Shown here: one piece after another, positions 24,274-35,325 of the stretch
Layout: each line of letters opens with the position of its first letter
Position numbering within the stretch: the stretch's first letter is position 1
NCBI GenBank assembly: GCA_037833965.1
Contig: AP031354.1
Coordinates: forward strand, 31,536,001 to 31,600,000
DNA: 64,000 bases
Direction: 5' to 3'
DNA from: Marchantia polymorpha subsp. ruderalis
Taxonomy: Eukaryota; Streptophyta; Marchantiopsida; Marchantiales; Marchantiaceae
Translations under genes and position numbers: made by a program
Notes under the pieces: model-generated
What the model was told of the DNA's origin: nothing
What the model saw: only the letters and a program-made list of their open reading frames with translations
Databases searched by the model: none

Positions 24274-27200
24274 ATGGTGGCGGCATGGCCTCTCTGTGTG
24301 GTGCTGTTCGTTCGATGGATCTCGACGACATCGGCTGAGCAGGGCTTTCCGTCTAGCGCAGGTGAGTCTTACTCTTGGCCAGCTCGAAATTGCGGCGTTT
24401 GGGAATGGTGTGCCGGCTCGTTGTTCATCCTCTATTCTTGGAGCAAGGAACCGATGTGGCCATTTATAAGGTGGATTTGGGTTAATTAGGTGCCTTGGAA
24501 GTACTAGCGTTTAATGAGTTTCACTTCCTCCGATTCATGTTCCAATTGTTTCATCTCAATGTGGAAAAGGATGAGAAGATGTGTTTGTTCCTTCACGGGA
24601 TGTTTATGACTCGACTGGCCGTCGCCCAAAATTGAGATTTGCGTGAAGCAATTCTGGTTCTCCAACCAGCTCAGCTTGCATAACAATCTCCGTAGAAGCC
24701 TTGCCCTAGCTCAATGCATTACAGACCTGGATTCTCCTGGGGTGTGTATGCACTCCACGCACATCCACCACTCTTGGGTTAGGTAATTGTTTTCATGATT
24801 CTGTCTCATTGTCAGACAAATTTTCTCTCCTCAAATGAGGTTGAGCGATTTTCACAAAATGGCGACAGCTGTGAAGTGTATAGATGGTTCAGTGTTATTT
24901 GGAAAGTCTTCCCTGCGTCATACAGAAACTAACTGAAAACTTCAAGCACAATCGCAGATGGTGTTTGATGTGCCACTTATGAGTGTATGATTACTAGATC
25001 ATTCCTTGCTACTGAACTGTTTTGATTGCATATCACCAATATAATATGTTACCTACCTGTTCCGTTGACAGGAGGAGAGATGCCCTTCGTTCAAAGCTTT
25101 CAAGAACCTAAGTACAAGATTGAGCTACACCCGGTTGATTCCCCTCACCCTACAGTGAGAACTCTACACCAATACCTGTATTGCTGATCTGCAATGTACT
25201 CTATATAAGCTAATAAATAGACGAATGCATATGTGGAAAGTTGGAGAATTTGTATTCACGATTCTCTATGACGCAGAATATTCATCGGAATTATTGTAGG
25301 GTAAAAACCTGAAGTGTTTCTCATGCTTTGAAAATAGCTTCATACTACCATCTTATCTTCTTCACCTCTTGCAAAATCGAGGGCATTCTTCTTTTCCGTC
25401 TCTTTGGGTACCGGGGAACAATCTTATCTAAATACGGCGTTTTTACAGGCACCAGACCAAGAAGTTGTACCAATGACCGACAGGGATGGACGGAGGTACA
25501 TGTGTGCCCTTTCAGATCCTCATGTGACCCAAAATGCCAAGAAAGATGAAGGTCAACAAAATGGGAGCAGTATTGGCTTGGTCACCGATGCAAGGAGTAC
25601 AAGAAAAACTCCTGATGAGTTACTGTTAGCATTGAAGGACAAATGTTCTCGTAGGGTAAGGTCTTTTCCTTTCTTTATATTGTTACAGTTTCTCTCGTAG
25701 AGTGTGAAGAATAGTTCCAAGTAGTACGTTATTGAAATAATGAGCTCGGTCACGGAAGTTTTTTCACAAAGGTTGCAAGATTATATATGATCACCTATGT
25801 TTGATATAGAAATTTTTGTACTAAGGCAAGCCTTAATACACTAAGAAGGTGATACTTGTTATCTGATGCTCGAAGGTGTCCGATATTTTGCAGCTTGAGG
25901 GATGGTGGAGGTATGAGCTTTGTTACAAAGAAGATATCAGACAGTTTCATGTCGACACCACTGGCAAGAAGGTCGAACTGCTGTGCATTTTGTCAGAGCA
26001 TAGTTGTGGATACCTAGAGTGAACTTGGTTTGAATTCTGACAAACTAAGGACATGTGTGTTAGGTTAGTTAGTTACTGGATATATCTTTATAAAACTTGC
26101 GACGTACACCACAAGTAGTAGGAGACCTTACGCCATTTATGGATTGAAGTCTTCAGCATCGGGTGAACGTAAATATTCTCTGACCTGACGTGCCTTCACC
26201 TCTCATCCCAGGACGTCGTTACTCAAGAGTTCACTCTTGGAAAATATGACGAGGAAGCAACTGCAGCTTTGCATCGGGACAAAAATGACGCATTTCTGCA
26301 GAAAGACCCTCGCTCTCAAAGTGCTGCCCAAAGGTAGGGTCTGCAAATGGATATGAAAGTCGTGTCTATTTGAGATATAGCTTGATTTCTCTCGGGCTAT
26401 GACAGGCAGTTACCGATGATGACAGTTCATATAAAATTCATATATTGAGTTATGATCGCATGTGAAGTCACGAGTTATATACACAAGCAAGCTAATTGTA
26501 TCCTTGATGTTCGGGTGTTGATGCCCTTGTTATTCCACACTGACCATGTAGATACCACGCACATTTGTACACAAACGGGACACGATGTGATCTTACGAAT
26601 GAGCCAAGGCAAACTGAGGTAGGCCGATGGTTTCATTAGCAATCTTTGACAGGAAAGTACGTGTTGTAAATAACAACACATTGCACATTTAATTTGATTT
26701 TCAATCATATGCTCATTACTCGACCTAATAGTACGAGTTTTACGACTGTCTGATGAGTATGATTCACGGCACTAACTTGTGCAGGTGAGGTTTGTCTGCT
26801 CAACAGAGCCGGGGAAGGCATTTATAAATTCCATCAAAGAAGCTCCGAGCTGTAAATACACCGTTATATTCCACGTGCCTATGCTTTGTGACCACCCGTA
26901 AGTTCATACACTCTATCCACTTCAGCTCTTTCTTGCTTTATAATTCAAACAAGAATGTTGATGTGTCGGTAGACATCGCCATATGTATATTTGGACATCT
27001 TTATCAGTCTGGACTACACGGGAGTACATGAATAACCTACAAAAGTTTGTCTGATGATTGTTCGCAGTTATATCTTAGTAACAACGACATGGATAATAAT
27101 CAAAACTTCCAGAGAAAGGTGGATTGACTTGTAAACAGCAGGCAAGCACTTTTTTCCTTTATGTTCAATCGCTGAATAACAAGGTGCAATTGGTTTGATG

Positions 27201-27360
27201 CAGACTATTTCATGAAGAGCAGCCACCATGGGTGATGATCCACTGCAATGAAGTTGCATACGCCGACAATGTACCAGAAGAAGAAGTGGAGACTCTACCC
27301 AGTGACTTACTTTCTTTGACGGAGGATGCCGAGATAAAAGAAGTCGTTGAGACGAGCTAG
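24274..27360 (+). CDS. OS9: OS-9-like ER lectin of ER-associated degradation
   Basis: OS-9 proteins sit in the ER lumen, read trimmed N-glycans on misfolded glycoproteins through an MRH domain and hand them to the SEL1L-HRD1 ubiquitin ligase. Eight exons join in phase: 24274-24361, 25072-25154, 25449-25655, 25894-25971, 26212-26333, 26552-26618, 26785-26897 and 27204-27360, giving 304 residues. A signal peptide is visible (WPLCVVLFVRWISTTSA). The family opening follows (FQEPKYKIELH and VVPMTDRDGRRYMC). The MRH domain runs from LEGWWRYELCYKEDIRQFH through YTNGTRCDL to VRFVCSTEPG and CKYTVIFHVPMLC; the paired tryptophans and the Q-R-E-Y type glycan-pocket residues are in place or plausible. No HDEL-type signal is present at the end (VVETS), which fits OS-9 being held by its partners. 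An AATAAA signal lies near 27435. Confidence 0.95.
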
Positions 27361-28529
27361 TTCTGAAAATCTTAGAAGATGATGATCATGCAGGAGAAGC
27401 AGTCAGTGTCCTGACAATATTTTTGCAAGTACGAAATAAAATCTTTTAGAGATGCTTGTAATCCCACAACGCTTAATTCTCAAAGACTAGTGTGTCCTCT
27501 CTTAGTACAGACAACCAATCTTTGGTTCTCAGCTCCCAATTGTACCTTTGATTGTCCATACAGTATTTCAATCTAGAGATTGAGTTGAGAGTGTATATTT
27601 ATGGTGCGGGATGATCAAATAACAATTATCACCAATAAATCAGTTGCCTCATATTTTTGCCACGTAATCTTTCTGGAGATGGCTGGCTAGGTTAAGGGGC
27701 ATGTCATTTTGAAGAGCAAGGTGTTGTATATGGATATTAAAATACGAATGGATATTCACGTTACCTCGGGGAAACTGTCGCAGAATCATGGGATCCTTCT
27801 CTTCGTTCTCCAATATGTGTTACGTGAAGATCGTCCTGAACCACTGCCAGGCAGTGTTTGCTACCCCTGTTACCACTGCCAGACTTCTGGAGGAGTTTCA
27901 AATGACACGGTGCATTTCGCTCGGTGTGGTATTCCTTCAAACTGCCGATTCTGCGTCACTGGCAATTCTCACACCCAGACTACAAGTTGTAAGGTTCTCT
28001 CAGTTACCTAAGCGGACCATTAACCATCCTCTGGAAACTGAGTTTATGAAGCGGAGATGTCTGAGATATTTGGCCGGATGTACGTGTAGAGACACGATGC
28101 ACGATGCAGAAACTAACGAGGCTGAAATACTTCGGAACGTGTCGACCAGAAGTGGGCATGGAAGGTCAAACTCCTGTGCACCATGTGGGACCAAAACATG
28201 AAGCCCCTTTATTCCAAATACACAACATATCTTCCTCTCAGTATGCAAAAGTGATTAGTGATGGGTACTGGTGTGTCCTTTAACCCCAGCAACAGTATCA
28301 CCTTGCATTTCGGGCATAGCAATGGGTCCTGAAATTCCAGCCCACTGGCTGTTACAGCTCTAGCTGATATGGAGAGATGCCAATTAGCTCTAACGAGCTG
28401 AGTTGCATAATCTCTGTTCGACTGATAGCGTTTCTTTAATTGCTGATACGTTTTGAGATATGGCATGGTTGAGTCATACTTTGGAATATGCAAATCTTCT
28501 CAAAATAATTGTACAATTGAACATCATAA
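27361..28529. other. 3' flank of OS-9 and spacer, no recognised gene
   Basis: This includes the OS-9 3' UTR. A 137-codon frame at 27788-28201 is cysteine-rich and resembles no family I know. A short CACTGCCAGGCAGTG palindrome lies at about 27841-27855. Confidence 0.4.
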
Positions 28530-30250
28530 CTTCTGACTTTCACATCCCGTTTAAACGACTGCGAAGTCACACGCATAGTCCTCACATATAAAATCTTAAA
28601 TTTAGAGAAGTTTTCAAAAAGTTGTCATTCAGTTGCCCAAAACTCATCTAGGCAACTGCATGACAAAAGCTTATGATTCAGTCTGAATCATAAGCTCTTG
28701 ATTTTTGCGTTGTTTATGAGTGTGTTCTGAATCATTCAGAACGCACTCATGAACAACGCTCTGAAAAGTCATCTGAGTTCATCGGAAATCTAAGGCAGTC
28801 ATTGTCGAACCATGAATGCTAAAGAAAGATGTACGGAATTTACACATACAGGGTGAGCAGTCAAAAGGCCTAGTGAGCCAAGGTTGAAGGAGACCACAGG
28901 TGGCACAGCGCTTCGAAACAAAATTTAAAGCGTGCAAGATTTCTCCATCCTCCCAGGCACACGACGAAATCCACTTCTCATGAAGTTCACTACAGCCATA
29001 CAAGTTCCGTCAATGAAGTTGACTCTGGAAGAAATTCAAGAGTAATCCCAAGAAAGTGTTTGTTTTGTTCACAATGAGTAATGAGAACTTCAAATAACTG
29101 TGTAGAATAGACAAAGTGGTATGAATTCTTCCTATTGTAGACATTCTTATGAAGATAATACCCTAGGTATTCTGTAAACGTGAAGGAAATTTGACTACAG
29201 GCTTACAGAATACTCTAAATTAGTGCCTAAGGCCCATGTATGCAGGATGCGAGCCAGGTTTAACACTCAGAAAGTGTATATAACATTAAGACACAGCCTA
29301 TTCTCTTTTATCACACACCATGCATACAACCAGTATCATATCTCCCATATCACTTTGTGTATACAAGGTGAGTTTAGGGTTTAGGGTGGACTGTAGAAGG
29401 TTTGCACGAAACCATAACCAGGGTAGAATCATAGAAGGTAACCTAGCGAGACGATCGTGAACTTCAGGTTCCACGATCGGATGACATTCATGCCTTCTTG
29501 ATGATGGAGAAAAGTTGTCACCTGCACTCGAGCACATCAGAACGTAAGGAATCTTCGGGACAGCATAATACGAGGTAAAACAAGCAGTTTCCATCAAGTA
29601 GATGCTCCTCAAAGATCTGAAGCAAGCTAACTATTTGATAGTTGCTGTACATATCTCCAAAGACCGACGCTGAAAGCTTTAACTGAGGATTGATAATGGT
29701 CGGATAGTTGGGAAAAAACCAGTGCACATGTTTCAGAACAAAACAAAGAGTTGTCAATACATGCAAACGAAGTAAAGTGCGAAAAATGTAGAGGTGATTA
29801 GGATGATATAGGCCTCATCAATGCGTGTAGCCCAATTAAAGCCATGCACTATAAGTTGACTTGAAGAGGCTTGAAAGTTGTTGTTTGGACCTTACCGCAT
29901 CTGAGAAGTCATACGTTGGTAAGCTGGAGGCTCTGAAGAATTTCTACTGGTTTACTCCTACGATATCTCTGTCAGGAAGTAAAGGTAAACCTCGAGAGCA
30001 TTACGCACCTGCCGAAAAGCTGGTAAAAGCTCGTACCCCAGGTTTTTCAGAATTAGGCCGATCCTCGGAGGAGTTTTCCACATGAGCATTTGTTGCTCGG
30101 TGATAGGGTGAGTGGAGGCCAATGTCAATTTCTTGCCACGTGCACGAGTATTCATCCGTGCGGACAAAAAACATCTCAGCCCTTTTCCTTGATTGCAGCC
30201 GTACGACCCCAGTTGTTGACGCAGACATATCACCTTCCACCCCTTCTTTT
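28530..30250 (-). pseudogene. Broken partial copy of NAD kinase 2 (copy A)
   Basis: This segment runs parallel to 59393-61068 of the intact NADK2 gene, introns included, so it arose by DNA duplication and not by retrotransposition. In minus-strand order it carries the end of the large NADK2 exon (ASTTGVVRLQSRKRAEMF), then degraded equivalents of the next two coding exons (EPEVHDRLARLP, and the exon around CGLLQPW read in the wrong frame). The conserved kinase GGDG stretch is frameshifted by small deletions, and the preceding linker reads HVENSSEDRPN in a shifted frame. It lacks the rest of the catalytic domain. A telomere-like insertion and two palindromic insertions distinguish it from its source. 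Confidence 0.9.
28668..28759. repeat. Two adjacent palindromic insertions in NADK2 copy A
   Basis: At 28668-28696 a 14-bp perfect stem (AGCTTATGATTCAG) closes on a single-base loop. At 28707-28759 a 25-bp stem closes on a 3-nt loop; its two arms differ at two sites, both C/T transitions that would remain G-T pairs in a fold-back. The intact NADK2 gene has only one arm of each at the matching site (59520-59570), so the inverted arms are new in this copy. Confidence 0.85.
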
Positions 30251-30559
30251 GGCGCTTTGAATGTGGTAACGATTTGTGGGGTTGTACTTATAACCTTGCG
30301 ACGTGTACAGGAAAATATATTTTACATTCGAGAACGAGAGATTGAAGAACAAATAACCTCATCCTGCATACAACCGGGCCTCGACTTAGAATAAAGTCCA
30401 TCGCTGCAGGAAAACGAAGTTCCAACATCTAGGGAGCAGAAAACGCACCGCATTCTTGTCACTTTTGAACTATTGGTTTATTATTGATTCTATCATTAAT
30501 TGTCTGACTACTTACTTCTATTTTTAAACATTTTACATCGCCACTTTTTGTTGACTTTT

Positions 30560-31282
30560 GAAATCAATCTATGTTGTGATGCACAATGTTCACAACAATT
30601 GTAAATATCTTAGGTCAACACTCAAGTGCAATTCAGATACAAAATTTGGAGACAATTGTCAGTTAGTGTCATTGCAATATATATGTTGTTAGAACCAGTA
30701 ATTTTATAAGAGGATCTAGAAAAAATAATAAAGAATTCAAATCAGGTCTTTTAAAAGTTCAGTTTTAAAATGAAGCCTTTTTTTTATACAACACATTTGA
30801 CATCAATCTTTTGCGTGTTATGGTCAAAATTCATGTTTTCACTTCCTCAGTATTGATCTTATAACTATCTCAAAAATTAAACAATTTGTCACTTAGGCAT
30901 CATTTGTGTATAATTAGTTCAAGATCTTGCCACTTTGCAGAGTTGAATGTGAAGTCAAAAATTTGTTGAACAAATTTGTTAAAGCAATCTTTTGTCACTC
31001 TATAGTATGCGGTGAAATCTCAAATTACTCAAATTAAAAGTCAAATGTGTTTGAATAAAAAAAAGGCTTCATTTTAAAACTGAACTTTTAAAAGACCTGA
31101 TTTGAATTCTATATTATTTTTTCTAGATCCTCTTATAAAATTATTGGTTCTAACAACATATATATTGCAATGACACTAACTGACAATTGTCTCCAAATTT
31201 TGTATCTGAATTGCACTTGAGTGTTGACCTAAGATATTTACAATTGTTGTGAACATTGTGCATCACAACATAGATTGATTTC
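30560..31282. repeat. Large fold-back repeat, 226-bp arms
   Basis: Arm 1 (30560-30786) and arm 2 (31057-31282) are near-perfect reverse complements with only a few single-base differences, separated by about 270 bp of AT-rich spacer. Outer ends are GAAATCAATC and GATTGATTTC; inner ends are runs of T and A next to GGCTTCATTTTAAAACTG. A transcript through it would form a long hairpin, the form that gives rise to hairpin siRNAs or young miRNA genes. No transposon end motifs or target duplication were recognised. Confidence 0.9.
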
Positions 31283-32416
31283 ACATTCAACATCACAAGA
31301 TTATCATACAACAATGCAAATGAATCACAATCATTCTTCTTCATATATATGTTGCATGATAACATGTATTGCCATCACATCATCAAACACATATCCTCAT
31401 AAATTAATACAAGTGAATTACAATAATCTTTGTTAATGGCTAATAAAGAACTAAAACACCAAGTAGCCATTTAACCATAACATGATATGGTTTTTATTAA
31501 GCTAAACTATAAATCTTGGCTCTACCTATGCCATAATTTTTCATCGTGAATAATCTATATGCATTCCATATTAAATGACAGTGAAATCAACATGCTTGCT
31601 AATTGCATTCAAAATTAATCATTTGTAAATTTGCCAGCTAATTCATACAACATACATTTGAGACCAATTTTAATCACTACTTGGTTTGATTTATGATATT
31701 ATTAAAGTTAGACTCATGATATGGTACATAAATATGCATAATGTTTTTTTAAAAAATCACATCATCATGTACTTCAAATATCAAAATTTCTAGAGTTAAA
31801 ATTAAACATATTTGTTGAAGTAAGCTAGATTGTTGATTGCATAAGACTACTCTGAGGTTAAATCTATGGATATGAAATCCAAATCGACAGGCCTCTGTGC
31901 ATTTGTGGATGATCAAATTCAAAAAAACTGTTCTTGGTAAAGATAGCGTGAATGGATTGTGATCTGAGGTTCTTTGTCTTCTTGAAAAAATTTGGCAGCC
32001 TTTGCAAAATCTGGACGTCCATACCTATAGGCAAAAGCTAGATTACCTGGATAGATCCTAGAAATGGTGGCATACGTACTTGATCAAGAGTTCACGCTCT
32101 CAAATTTAAGTGTCTTGACTTTTGATATAGAGAAAATCCAATATATCGAATTTCTTCATTGGATGGAAGAGATCCCCAGGCTCCTTATAAGGTGTAGTAT
32201 TTTAGAAAGTTTATTTTCTGAATTTTCATGGTTAGAAATCTGTAAAACCAGTTTCAGTTTAAAGCTTATAATGATGTTAATTCTAAAAATGATAATATAA
32301 CAGACCTTCAAAAGGATTTTAGAGTCAATCTTCGAAGGTTATGTTGTCGGGGTTACAGTCTCTTAAGCTTGCCATATAACTCTTTTATCTAAAAATCCAT
32401 CGCTCACAAGAAGGCG

Positions 32417-32730
32417 AACCCATGCTCGATGAAAGCTCAAAAGCTCTATTGAGGAAGAAAAAACCTCACGGAACTTTTAGTGTTGGGCTATACGAGCTTT
32501 TTTCACGTATAATAGAGAACATCGAACGTAAGTAGCTTGCCGACGAGTGTCCTTTATTCGTTAATATGACAATATGTGAACATTTATGTGATTGTTCCCT
32601 AACCACTAGGTCCACTTATCTAAAGGATCTGTTCGTGTTTTAGCATATACGCACACCGTTGGCCAGGCTCGTTGTGATGTAGTGATTCCTGCTTTATAGT
32701 ATTCTTTTGCTTTCATCGAGCATGGGTTCC
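32417..32730. mobile_element. Possible MITE with 21-bp inverted ends, 314 bp
   Basis: GAACCCATGCTCGATGAAAGC at the left is perfectly inverted at the right end. The interior is AT-rich with no coding capacity. I found no target-site duplication next to either end, so it may be an inner inverted repeat of a bigger element. Confidence 0.4.
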
Positions 32731-33249
32731 ATTCGAGGGAAGTTGCGTGCGTTGCCTGCAAGTTCCAGAGACGTAAGAAGAATTCATATATGAAGATGCC
32801 AAATATATTAAAACTTATATATTGTTGAATTAAGTGTTTGCTTGATTAACTCTTGTTAATCAAAAATTATATATCAGATATAACGATACACAAAATATCC
32901 ATTCAAGCCATTCAATATTTACAACAATCTATCTCTGAAATAGTTACAAATAATTTTGAATGCCCAAAAAAAACTCTACACACGGAATTTCTAAATACGA
33001 TACCTGTATAATCTATGTTAATACATGAGACATGGCATTGAGCTAAAAGTGCCAAAAAACCCAAAGAGTAAAAGTGCAAAAAAGCCATAATACAAAAATT
33101 CCGAAATACAGAAGTTCCGGAGGCGTAAATGCAGTATGATCTGCCTTCTGGCTCCGTGGTTCTCCCCACCAACCAAGGCGCTCTGCAGTTGCAAACACAC
33201 TTCAATTTAATATAAGAGAATCGGAGTTCAGCTGAGTATGTAATAAAGA

Positions 33250-33534
33250 GTGTCTGGTTCGAGTCCAGACCGCTCGGGAACGAATTATTCTGAATTGATT
33301 GAATTGATTGTACGGGACATTGAGGCATCTTCAGCGCCACGCCGCGTTGTTGGAGAAGCCCAGAAGCTAAGGATGCAGTTGGTGGATGATGCTGCGAATA
33401 ATGCACCGACTCAAGCAGATGACTTCGCACAACGCGGGTACTGCAACGCCATCATCGCTGTAGGACAACGACATATGCAGCAGCAACAGCATTACATGAT
33501 GCAGCATCAGATGCCGCAACGGGAACTTTTGTAA
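33250..33534 (+). CDS. Short coding-like frame, unrecognised
   Basis: A 94-codon frame with coding-like composition and a glutamine/methionine-rich end (GQRHMQQQQHYMMQHQMPQ). It resembles no family I know. A T-arm-like stretch (CTGGTTCGAGTCCAG) at 33254-33268 overlaps its beginning. It lies inside the insertion that splits the NADK2 duplicate, so it could be a remnant of a mobile element gene. Confidence 0.25.
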   Translation: MSGSSPDRSGTNYSELIELIVRDIEASSAPRRVVGEAQKLRMQLVDDAANNAPTQADDFAQRGYCNAIIAVGQRHMQQQQHYMMQHQMPQRELL

Positions 33535-34392
33535 ATCTCAACGCCGGTGGTGGAGCCTTTACTCCGGTGCAAGGAACGGGACTACCTCCCATACTAAGAG
33601 CAACTTCAGCAGTCTCATGCACCTCACAACTAGAAATTCAGAAGAGTCTCTTCCGTGCTCTAATCGGAGTCCATGTTGAAAAGAAGAATTCTGGTTTGCA
33701 TGCTCTGATGGGAGTGGAGAATTATGTTGATATCGAAGAAAGTTCCATGTCTAATCGAAGAAAGATTCACGCGCACAAGACTCGAGTATCATAAGCAATG
33801 GGAAAAGAATGGATCATTCAAAATCGAAAGTCAGAAGAGTCTCTTCATCGCACCACTCCTACTGCAGGTTACACGGGAGCAGCTGCGAGAGCCTTTCGCT
33901 CCCTGACAAACAACTGTTCTACAAACTCTCGAATCTTTTTACCTGCGTTTATGCATATTGTAGATTTAAATCCCTTTAGCTGTAAATATAGAGCTCTCGT
34001 TCTCAGTTTTGCTCAGGAAGTTTCTTCTGGATATCTTATGTCTAGAGAATGTTTGCTGTATAACACGCATAAGGAAAAAAAATGATAAAATGTGCTTTTT
34101 TTCCAAGCTTTACCTTCTTCAATGGAATACATGCAAGTAGGAGGATGGATCATCGAAGGTCATAGATCTGTACGCGTATCTCGTGGGGCAGCTTGTGTGA
34201 TCTCCTATGTAACTTGTCTTGTGCAACGTCTTAGCATATTGCTCAAGCATCATGGCTTTATATCCGTCATCTCTGTCGAGTAAAGAAGGCCAGAACTGAG
34301 CACATTGCAATCATGTCTTAGATACATCAATTCTGAAAATTTCTCTCGGTGTCTACAATAGTGTATGAGGTGTGATCCTCCGTGGAGTTTGA

Positions 34393-34797
34393 GTGTCGCT
34401 TAAAATCTATTGTGACCCACTTGACCGTCTATCCCTCCGAGCATTCGAGCGCTTCTTCTTTTCCATTGAAAACTCCCCAATACGAGGGACTTCTGAAATC
34501 CTTCACGAAGGATACCGAGAAGACGAGCAAAAGTTGTTGGTATGTTACCATTTACACCCTTCACATCCCGGAACGACAGATATCCCAACACCATATCCCA
34601 CTATCCTTCCGGGTATATTCGATGCCCCCTCTCAATCTGCCCGTTTCTATAAGACTCAAGCACGTGTCTTAGATGATGGATCCAACATTCTCATTCGAGA
34701 AAGATCCCAGAATCCAAATAGCTGCCCGCATTTGATTACTTCATGTCGATTTGGCCCAACTGAGGCTCAAGGATCTCCTCGTGACTTGGGAATTTAA
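34393..34797 (+). CDS. Coding-like frame of about 134 codons, unrecognised
   Basis: An open frame with mixed, non-repetitive composition (for example FERFFFSIENSPIRGT and QKLLVCYHLHPSHPG) ending in TAA. No family is recognised and no flanking exons are evident. It sits in the insertion between NADK2 copies A and B. Confidence 0.25.
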   Translation: MSLKIYCDPLDRLSLRAFERFFFSIENSPIRGTSEILHEGYREDEQKLLVCYHLHPSHPGTTDIPTPYPTILPGIFDAPSQSARFYKTQARVLDDGSNILIRERSQNPNSCPHLITSCRFGPTEAQGSPRDLGI

Positions 34798-35123
34798 GAA
34801 CGGCTAGAAATTCCCTTTCCTGCATCTCACTTGATTTGGTCACTTACATTTTACTCAGAAATTTTTGAGCAAAATATTCAAGCTTGCCTCGAAGATTCTA
34901 AATTCCAGTGTCCAAAAGCTGAAGCCAAGCCATTGTGGCAAATTTGTTCAGTTCACATCTATTGCCACTGCACGATAGTGCAGTGGCAATATTTCTTGCA
35001 CAAAATTTTACGGCAGATGTGATCATGATCTACCAAAGTCGGCCAATGGTCACTTCGCTGCTCAATTGCTCTGATACTCTTGGCTTCTTCATCAACAATC
35101 TTGAACTTTTTTCATCATTCAAT

Positions 35124-35325
35124 CATCAACAACTTGATCACTATGAAGTTGGAAGTTGGAAGAGTGTACTGTTACGACCTTTCGTTTCACTAGAAGGCTG
35201 TTCAGCCTCCTGGACGTCTCTTTCTTCTTAGTCATTTTTGGCGCCCCTTCTATTCTCACGTTCATAGGCATTGTCGGCTTTGGGCGTAGCCAATCCGCTT
35301 TTCTCCGCCAACGACAGCTGAGTTT
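35124..35325 (-). pseudogene. Second part of the broken NADK2 copy (copy B)
   Basis: This matches about 61073-61262 of the intact NADK2 large exon, in the same orientation as copy A. It covers the acidic linker region between the phosphatase-like and kinase domains. A 9-bp duplication (GTTGGAAGT) and small insertions and deletions shift the frame. It continues copy A with almost no loss of source sequence at the junction. Confidence 0.85.

Larger units (their letters stand above)
30251..35123. mobile_element. About 4.9 kb insertion splitting the NADK2 duplicate
   Basis: The duplicate ends at a point matching about 61068 of the source gene and resumes at 35124 at a point matching about 61073. 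The intervening DNA has no counterpart in NADK2. It is AT-rich, contains a large fold-back repeat and a pair of 21-bp inverted repeats, and has a few coding-like frames near 33.25-34.8 kb. I did not find matching terminal repeats or a target-site duplication at its borders, so the class is unknown and it may be a composite of several insertions. Confidence 0.6.

Noticed and set aside
23661..24275. A 204-codon minus-strand frame ahead of the OS-9 gene
   Set aside because: Proline/serine-rich translation overlapping the OS-9 start region, with no family resemblance; more likely promoter or leader DNA.
33241..33275. tRNA-like T-arm (CTGGTTCGAGTCCAG) resembling a B-box
   Set aside because: No matching acceptor, D or anticodon arm upstream, so not a tRNA gene; it could be a SINE remnant, but no A-box at the right distance was seen.
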